A stretch of 64,000 nt of DNA from Cornus controversa (Eukaryota; Streptophyta; Magnoliopsida; Cornales; Cornaceae): positions 63,389,033 to 63,453,032 of the forward strand of contig CM048845.1 in the NCBI GenBank assembly GCA_026545225.1. The letters run 5' to 3'. Below, piece after piece: positions 56,696-64,000 of the stretch. The notes under the pieces were generated by a model that had not been told where the DNA came from, searched no databases, and saw nothing but the letters and a program-made list of their open reading frames with translations. Made by a program: the position numbers and the translations under genes. Position 1 is the stretch's first letter; every line of letters begins with the position of its first letter.

Positions 56696-58192
56696 TGATC
56701 GGCATTGAATGTTACGCATTCTACCCTGTTAACTTGTATATTTTATTCTCTTAGTGATAGATTATTTTCTGATTTTACTTCGTTTTAGTATTTTCTGTAT
56801 TTTCAGGGCCTTAATGATTATTTTAATTAAAACTATGATTTTGAGCTTTTAAAGATAACATGCAAGAGGGTTAGATGAAGTCTACATCAAATGGATCCAT
56901 TCAACTCTTTATTTCAACTCAAATCAACCCAAGGAAGAGATCCAAAAGAATTACAGTTGCTTAAGAAGGTTACGGGCTTGAAGCCCAATTCTGCGCTTAA
57001 TACAATTTTAATTCCATTTTAGAAAATAGATTAAAAGTATTATTTTTGAGCCTCAAATCAACTTAATTTTCGTAAAAATTAAACAAAATTCAATTCTGGA
57101 CACTTTTGTATTTCACAAAAATTCTCTGAATCGAACTTCTAGTGGGTCAAAAGTTGGGCCGAATGTCAGTAGAAAAAACTCACCTGATTAATGCTACGGA
57201 AAAACCTAATTAATTCCTAATTGAATTAAGACTTTGGTGTATTTTCTTGGTACATAAAGTGGCGAATTGAAGGCTATTTTGAGGGGAGCTTGGAGAGCCT
57301 TTGGACATAATTGAAGACATACTTTGTAGAGATTTGGAGTGGAGAACCATTTGAGAATCAAGTCTTGTGCGTAATTCATGAAGATGATGCTTTCTTCCTC
57401 AACCATTGAAACTTCTTCTTCTACCATGAGGAACTAGTTCATCCACTAGGGTTTTGATGTAGCCCTAACTAAGTATCAATGGTTTGATTATTTTAATTAT
57501 TGGGGACCTTTATATACATGCATAGATTGTGTAATTGAGATGATTCTTATTATAGAATTGAGTTATAAAAGTCTTATAAATTCAGATTCAATGATTTCTT
57601 ATCTTGTCTTAGATATTTAGTTGTTGTTATTGAACTCAATCTCTCTTATTTTTTATGATTATGAGAGCGATTATTGCACAATGGTAATCACTGAATATAT
57701 CATTATACGCTTTGATGGAGTATGCCTAGAGAATATGGACCATACTGCACCCTAGAGTAGAGTAGTTAGGCAAATGACCTATGCCAATCGAAGATAATCC
57801 ATGACTTAGCCTTAATTATATGCTATCTTCTTGATAGATGAAGGTGAGCTTGTAGCCACCGACACCACTAATTCATGATATGATTCTCCATAGTTAATTC
57901 AGTTGACTATTGATTGTGGAGTTAGTGGTGAAGTCAATTACCCTAGATTTATCTCATATTATCCACACTCTTTATTTCATTTGCTTTATTTTATTTTGCT
58001 TTTTAATTAGTTTAAATATTAAAATCAGAATTCTTTTCTTTCTAAATTTAATTAGAATTAATTCCGTATTCCAACTCATTCAGACCATAATCCCTGAGAT
58101 TCGACACCCTTTTCGATAACCCTATTTTGTAAGGAATTCGTTCTGTTGCGAAGTGTGGTAATTTTAATTGATACACTCACAACACACGATCA
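56696..58192 (+). mobile_element. Athila 3' LTR, copy L3
   Basis: TGATCGGCATTG...CACACGATCA, about 1,497 bases. It is more diverged than L1 and L4. It ends the Athila tandem; the next bases are TAT-type gypsy sequence on the minus strand. Confidence 0.88.
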
Positions 58193-58450
58193 TAGTATCC
58201 TAAGTACGCGTCAATGAATATCAGCTGCTCTTATCCAGTTATGGCATCGACCATCTGATCGATATTTGGCAAAGGGAAACTATCCTTGTGTAGGCTTTAT
58301 TTAGATTGGTAAAATCTATGCACAACCTCTACTTGCCATTCTTTTTCTGAACCACCACTACATTCGAGAGCCAGTCTGGGAACAAGACTTCGATAATAAA
58401 CCCTATTTATAAGAGCCGATCTACTTCTGAAGTGATGATCTGATTCTTTT
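58193..58450 (-). pseudogene. TAT-type gypsy reverse transcriptase start, decayed
   Basis: The minus strand reads RT N-terminal phrases (GFIIEVLFPDWLSNVVVVQK, then LCIDFTNLNKA) with stops and a frameshift. It continues the minus-strand element whose protease lies at 58761-59090. Cut by the Athila LTR at 58192. Confidence 0.7.
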
Positions 58451-58760
58451 CTGAGGCAAACCGTCTCTACATTTGCTTGACATGTGGGAAGTTGGTATTG
58501 ATGTTGAGTACATAGCATGATACTGAGGGATCTATACCAAGCATGTTCGTGTGGTCCCAAGAAAAAATTTTAACATTCTTTCTTAGTAGTTGTATCAACT
58601 GTGCTATGTCTATTTGGCATAAAGAGGTCTCTAAGTTTTTGGAATCTTTGTTAGGAATGATCTATACCTCCTTGAGCGGTTCCTTGGTTGGACTTTTCTT
58701 CTCTTGTTCCTGAGGAATTCCATTATGTAGAGAGTTCTGTAACTGCTATTTGTTCAGTTC

Positions 58761-59090
58761 TTACTGCCCTATTTTTCCATTCAACTTAAGAGCGTAACAC
58801 CTTTTGGCAGTAACCTGATCTTCTATGATGTTAACTGTATCTTTCCCGTTCGGCACGATGCACCTCATATGTTGATGAAGCTTTAAAGGGACTCCTTGCA
58901 TCCTGTGTATCCAGCCTCTTCCCATTATCATGTTATATAAAGAGCTGAAGTCGACAATGATGAAGGCCTCAGTCAGTGTTCTTAAGGTTACAGTAACTGG
59001 GAGCTCCGCAACCCTTACTGGAGTCACTTGCTTACTGTCGAAACCTATGAGTGGTTCGGCGGTAGGCCTAACGCATTCTGGTTCTAGACC
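58761..59090 (-). pseudogene. TAT-type gypsy protease region
   Basis: The minus strand contains LIGFDSKQVTPVRVAELPVT and FSSLYNMIMGRGWIHRMQGV, the protease flap and 'ILGRP-LH' type region of TAT/Ogre-lineage gypsy elements (here MGRGWIH). The catalytic DxG part would lie across the 59091-60610 insertion and is not intact. The ORF reads on to 59114 inside the inserted LTR by chance. Confidence 0.7.
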
Positions 59091-60610
59091 TGATCGGCGT
59101 TGAATGTTACGCATTCTATCCTCTTAACTTATGTATTTTATTCTCTTAGTGATAGATTATTTTGTGATTTTACTTTGTTTTAGTGTTTTCTGTATTTTCA
59201 GGGCCTTAATGATTATTTCAGTTAAAACCAAGCTTTTGGGCTTTTAAAGAAGACATCCAAGATGGTGAGATGAAGCCTACATCAAGGAGATTCACTTAAC
59301 CATTTATTTCAACTCAATTCAGCCCAAGAAAGAGGTCCAAGAGAATTACAGCTGCTTAAGAAGGTTTCGGGCCTGAAGCCCAAATCTGCGCATAATACAG
59401 TCTTAATCCCGTTTTGGAAAATGGCCCAGAAGTCTTATTTATGAGCCTCAAATTGACATCATTCTCACATTTGGTTGAATGAAATTTGATTCTGCACACT
59501 TTTGTATTTCACGAAAATTTCGTAAATCGGACTTCTAGTGGGTCAAAAGTTAGGCCGAAGTCAGCAGGAAAAACCCACCTGATTAGTGCTGCGGGAAACC
59601 CTAATTTATTCCTAATTGGATTAGGACTTTGGTGGATTCTCTTGGGGAATAAAGTGAAGACTTGGAGGCTGAGTTGGAGAGTTTATGGAGACAGAGAGAA
59701 CAGAGCTTGGAGAGTCTGAGAGGGCTGAGAAGAGAACAGAAACATATTGCAGAGCCATTGGAGAACGAAGTCATACGCGTAATTCAGAAGGATGATGTCT
59801 TCTTCCTCAACAGTTGAAGCTTCTTCTTCTACCATGAGCGGCTAGTTCATCCACTAGGGTTTTGATATAGCCCTAACAAAGCATCAATGGTTTGATTGTT
59901 TTAATTATTGGGGACCTTTATATACATGCATAAATTGTGTAATTCAGAGGATTCTTATTATAGAATTGAGTAATAAAAGTCTTGTAAATTCAATCTCAAT
60001 GATTTCTTATATTGTCTTAGATATTTGGTTGTTGTTATTGAACTCAATCTCTTTTGTTTTCTGTGATCATGAGAGAGATTATTACACAATGGTAATCACT
60101 GAATATATTGTTATGAGTTTTGATGGATTATGCCTAGAGAAGATGAACCATACTGCACCCTAGATTAGAGTAGTTAGGCAGATGGCCCATGCCAATCGAA
60201 GATAGTCCATGGCTTAGCCTTAATCATATGTTATCTTCTTAACGGATGAAGGTGATCTTGTAGCCACCAACACCACTTATGCATGATGTAATTCCCCTAT
60301 AGTTGATTCAATTGACCATTGATTGTGGAGTTAGTGGTGAAGTCAAACACCCTAGATTTCTCTCCTATTATCTTCACTATCTTATTTACCTTTGATTTAT
60401 TTTATTTTATCTTTTTAATTAGTTTAAAAAATTAGAATTCTTTTCTTATAAATTTAATTAGAATTAATTCCGTATTCCAACTCATCAGACCATAATCCCT
60501 GAGGTACGATTCCCCTTTTGATAGCCCTATTCTGCAAGGAATTCGTTCTATTGCGAAGTGTGAAAAATTTTAATTGATATACTTTTTGAGTCACACTCAC
60601 ACACGAATCA
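59091..60610 (+). mobile_element. Athila solo LTR, copy L4
   Basis: TGATCGGCGTTG...CACACGAATCA, about 1,520 bases, with perfect target duplication AGACC (59086-59090 and 60611-60615). TAT sequence continues on both sides and there is no primer site or interior, so it is a solo LTR. Confidence 0.93.
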
Positions 60611-60615
60611 AGACC

Positions 60616-61900
60616 CATCTGCTGGAAGTTAGAACGTTAGTGCTACTCCCTACGTCAACCAATACCCTTTTTACCTTGTAGTTGGAAATGATGAGGCTAA
60701 TCATGAGAGGATCTTCGTGGGCCGTTTGAAACCTGCTCATGTCTTTGTCTGTGAAGACAGTCGGTGCTGAACTGGAAAGGTATGGAACTATTTGTTTGCC
60801 TTTTGTTGGGGCTGATCAAAAGTTCTTGTCTGTTCTTCTCGAATGACGTACTATGCCAAACCCTCTTAGCAATCAAGGCTTTGACTTGTTGTCTTAAGCT
60901 CCTACACTCGGTGGTATGGCTGAAATCATTATAGAGAGAATAGTACTGTTTATTCTTGTTCCTCTACTCTATCAGTTGCCTAATAGCCCGAGGGGGGAGG
61001 GGGCGAAAGATTCTTTTGCCCTTGTTTTCATACTAGAGTTTGGCCAGGGTTACTTTTAGAGGGGTGATCTTCTCATCAAACTTCTGTCTTTTCACGAAAG
61101 ATTTGGGCTTGGAAGTTCAACTCACCCATATCTTTCGAGGCGTTCTTTACCAAGGATTGATAGAAACCTTCTTAAAGGGAAAACTACTATCTTAAATGCT
61201 TTAACTGTGGTGGTCTAATCGCATTGATCTATTATGGACATCTCCAAGTTAAAACGGGTGAGGAAAGATTTCAACATCTCCCCGTTGGCTTGTCTCATAG
61301 TGAACAGTGAGGAGATCATCCTTTTGCATTCCTGGTTTCTAGCATACTAGGCTACAAATAGATTGCACATTTTATCGAAGTTTGGTATCGAGCGGGGTGG
61401 CTACTGCTTAAACCAAAGCAGCGCTGGCCCAAATAGGTTTGATGGGAAGATATTGCACATAAGTGCATTATTTTTGACGTCTAATGTCATTTTCTGTCTG
61501 TATTGGTAGATATGTTCCATCTAGTCCATTTTTCCATCAAAGGTAGTGAACGTTGGTAGAGTGAACCTCCTTAACCTTTTGGTCCTAACTATATCTTCAG
61601 TGAAGGGGGATTCGGTCAACCGGGTGGTGGCGAGCGATTAATTGGCTGGATAGCCTGATCTGTCACCTTTAAGCATGTCTATCTCCCTTTGCATCTAAAT
61701 TCTCCATTTTGGGAGGGGCTGCAGAGGTTCGACTTGATCCTCAGTGAGCCAATCAGGGTGATACTGTCTGCTACCGGACAGGTTGTGATGTGAGGCGCTC
61801 AGCTTGCGGTTGCTTGAGCTGGCCCCTTCGTTATGTTGTCGTTGAGGGTTTCTTGCACTTTCAGCGCGTTATAGCATCGTTCTGTTGAAGGAATAGTGAA
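60616..61900 (-). pseudogene. TAT-type gypsy gag, decayed
   Basis: The minus strand shows gag fragments in shifting frames: LRRFTLPTFTTFDGKMD followed by a capsid-like ALLWFKQ phrase, and further down YNDFSHTTECRSLRQQVKAL, the His/Cys region with the H-x-T-x-E-C pattern typical of TAT gag. The many breaks make it a relic. It is continuous with the protease part beyond the solo LTR. Confidence 0.7.
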
Positions 61901-61905
61901 GGGCG

Positions 61906-63096
61906 TGTCAAGGCCGGAGTCGAAAAAATAGAAAGTTGAAGATCTGTAGAAGAAGGAAGATCGATGCATCGAAGTGCCTACTTCGATGCATCGTCCGAAC
62001 TTGCTAAAGATATTTTTCTGCAGATATTTTCTCCACTTGCCACTTGTCTAAGTTTCCTTGGATAAAGCCTTGCACGGAATTTTTATGATATTTTGAGCCT
62101 CAGATCAGTTATATAACTAGAAAATATGTAATAAAAGGGATACACACAATTCTTGGAAGAGATAACATATTTTAGAATTCTAAAGAAAGAAAGCGAAGTT
62201 CTAGAGAGGGAAAGCTTCAAAGAGGGCTTTGTAAAGCCTTGAAGACAATTTTGAGCATGGGACCATCTCTGTCTATAGAGTGCTTTTAGCCCACCATGAT
62301 CAACTAATCCTTCTCTAGGATTTTGACAAACCCTAGCTTTGTAAATATGTTCTAACTTCAATGAATTGGGGATTTTTATGTATTTGATGTATATGTCTCT
62401 TGCCTTGTGCCTTATATAATTATAAGCTTGCAAATTCTTCATATTCATGTGTTGTGATTTATCTTCTTGTCTTAGAATGCTTAAACTCCTCACATGATCT
62501 TCAAACACTTGTATGTTTCACAAGGACTACAAGTGATGGCTTGAGACTAGTTTTCACTATAACATGCATAGCTAGATTTGCATAGTCCATGCTTAGAAAA
62601 TGTGATTTTGCTTCAATTAGGTAAGTAGGTAGGTAGGGAAATCATGTGACGATAATTTTACTACAAGTAGGTAATTAGGTAAATAAGAAAAATCACGCTT
62701 TTTAAAGATGGATTATAGTATATTAAGATGTGTGTATTTTTTTGGTGACGTCGTTGTAGGTGGGACTTGTCAACGCGTCATTAGTACACATTTGCATGAA
62801 TTTCCCCAATTTATTATAAGTGTGACATATTACGAGGTTAGCGGGGATGTCTAACCCTAGTCTTTTATTCTTCTCTCAACCTTTATATTTAAATTACTTT
62901 TATGCTTTCAAAGTAGAGTAAGTAATAACCAACACAGTTGTAGTTTAAACAAGAACCAACCCTCAACCTTTAGTGAGTTATACCTACGTAGTCTCTGTGG
63001 GATCGACACCCTCAATTTAGAGCCCTATCCTCCAAGGATTCGTTCTATCGCGAGTGATAAATTTATAAATTGTGAGTAGCGCAACCGCACACAACA
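61906..63096 (+). mobile_element. 5' LTR of another Athila-like element
   Basis: The right end CACACAACA is fixed by the primer site five bases further on. The left end is taken as TGTCAAGGCCGG at 61906, where TAT gag stops, but is not proven. The LTR shares with the Athila LTRs a late 'GTAGTCTCTGTGGGATCGACACC'-type stretch near 62980. The minus-strand ORF at 62083-62508 is considered non-coding. Confidence 0.65.
61962..61993. repeat. Perfect 13-base hairpin, CGATGCATCGAAG
   Basis: CGATGCATCGAAG (61962-61974), a 6-base loop TGCCTA, then CTTCGATGCATCG (61981-61993). Each arm also contains the self-complementary CGATGCATCG. Confidence 0.9.
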
Positions 63097-63101
63097 ATTT
63101 T

Positions 63102-63119
63102 TGGTGCCGTTGCTGGGGA
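63102..63119 (+). other. Primer-binding site, Athila-like
   Basis: TGGTGCCGTTGCTGGGGA, two changes from the site at 10036, both C to T. Confidence 0.8.
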
Positions 63120-63363
63120 CTAACGTTAAATCGCTAAATTAGAGGATTGAGTCTAGTTTAAATTTTAATGTAATTCATTCTTTATATTCTTTATTTGTAA
63201 GTATCTTTATCTTTATTTCTTACGTGTTTCATTGTAGGTACTCTTCTAATCAAAGCATCAAGACTTAAGCTTGGATCCTTGTGAGTAGAGTACTCAATTT
63301 TCTTGTATTTAGAAATTTAAAATTTTATTTTTGCACATAGTTTAAAGTTTCTCATTAATTTAT

Positions 63364-64000
63364 ATGTAAGGTAGGAGATCTTTGTCATTACCCTTATTGC
63401 CCTGTGACTTTGAACTTGAACAAACTCTTAGACAACATAGTAGCGTTCCTAGGGGCCCTATATTGTTTAGAGAACATTGGAGAGAAACCATGGTAAATAA
63501 TAACAATCAAAATGTCCCGCAAAATCCAATCTTACCACCCCCCACCGGGAGTTGAGATTCTTCGAGATTTTTATTTTTCATCTACCTATGCATCTCTTTC
63601 TTGTATTTGTTTCCCGAATGCGGGGAGGAACAATTTTGAAATTAAATCCTCAACAATTAATCTTCTTAGTTGTTTTCATGGGTTTCCTAACCAAGATCCT
63701 TGTAAACATATTGATGGATTCTCAGAAATGTGCTCGACTTTACAGTTGAATACACAAGCGGAGGACAACTTAAGACTTTGTCTTTTTCCCTTCTCACTTA
63801 AAGATAAATCCAAACAATGGTTTAATTCCTTAGAGCCAAATTCCATTAACTCTTGGGCAGAAATACAATGAGAGTTCCTAAAGAAATACTTTCCAATGGG
63901 AAAGACTAATGATGCGCGAAGAGCCATCATTGACTTTTTTCAAAGGGAGGGAGAAGCCTTTCATGAAACATAGGAAAGGATGAAAGATCTTTTAAGGTCT
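63364..64000 (+). pseudogene. Athila-like gag, 5' part, decayed and cut by the window end
   Basis: The ATG at 63364 matches the gag start at 10169 but is followed at once by TAA. The leader reads on in frame (FELEQTLRQHSSVP) to the MVNNNNQN segment, then shifts frame near 63530. In the new frame the capsid is clear: [39 protein letters not shown]. Stops follow at 63869-63871 and 63971-63973. It is similar to, but distinct from, the gag at 10295. Confidence 0.8.

Noticed and set aside
58297..58560. 87-codon minus-strand ORF as an independent gene
   Set aside because: It is an out-of-frame reading across the decayed TAT reverse transcriptase start.
62083..62508. 141-codon minus-strand ORF
   Set aside because: Lies within a probable LTR on the opposite strand; no recognisable domain.

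Overview
This is nuclear DNA from a eudicot plant. The non-coding sequence is AT-rich, the genes have GT-AG introns, and most of the window is LTR retrotransposon. One host gene looks intact: a four-exon, secreted, Amb a 1-type pectate lyase at 35424-37625. Host remnants are the last three exons of a pectin acetylesterase (2830-3878), a broken TT2-like R2R3-MYB gene (29411-30135) and an inverted fragment of the pectin acetylesterase last exon fused tail-to-tail to it.

Layout. 1-2829: repeat-derived and unassigned sequence. 2830-3878: pectin acetylesterase exons. 4676-6800: a TRIM fragment abutting a minus-strand Ty3/gypsy (Tekay-like) pol relic. 6801-8522: part of a large chromovirus-type LTR. 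8523-15410: an Athila-type element with its left LTR, a tRNA-Asp-type primer site, one long gag-protease-integrase ORF that lacks reverse transcriptase and RNase H, a cluster of GATCGATC palindromes, and a cut-off env-like ORF. 15411-16490: a 68-bp minisatellite and more LTR-like sequence. 17716-17890: a LINE tail. 17901-21810: a 3.9-kb solo LTR with target duplication ATCCA. 22140-26163: a minus-strand Ty1/copia element carrying only in-frame stops, plus an inverted integrase scrap. 27354-28801: a TIR element. 29411-30300: the MYB and pectin acetylesterase relics. 32152-33659: a further solo LTR. 35424-37625: pectate lyase. 38024-39126: two TRIM copies. 39127-41360: LTR-like repeat. 41361-58192: two recombined Athila copies sharing one LTR. 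The second copy is split by a 5.45-kb non-autonomous element (47519-52971, target duplication ATCAA) and its env-like gene is split by a TRIM. 58193-61900: a minus-strand TAT-type gypsy relic containing an Athila solo LTR (target duplication AGACC). 61906-64000: LTR, primer site and decayed gag of another Athila-like element that runs off the window.

The elements appear to depend on each other. No Athila copy here has a complete pol: one lost reverse transcriptase and RNase H, another lost integrase, and a third lost gag-pol. The non-autonomous 5.45-kb element has only gag-like relics, but it shares the Athila 3' internal block, including three purine-tract-like motifs. The TRIMs carry only LTRs, a Met-tRNA primer site and a purine tract. 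The nesting gives a relative order: TAT and chromovirus relics are oldest, Athila copies came next, and the 5.45-kb element and the 54003 TRIM inserted into Athila later.

The least explained signals are the palindrome array between pol and the env-like gene, the triplicated internal purine tracts, and the intact gag-protease-integrase ORF without reverse transcriptase.
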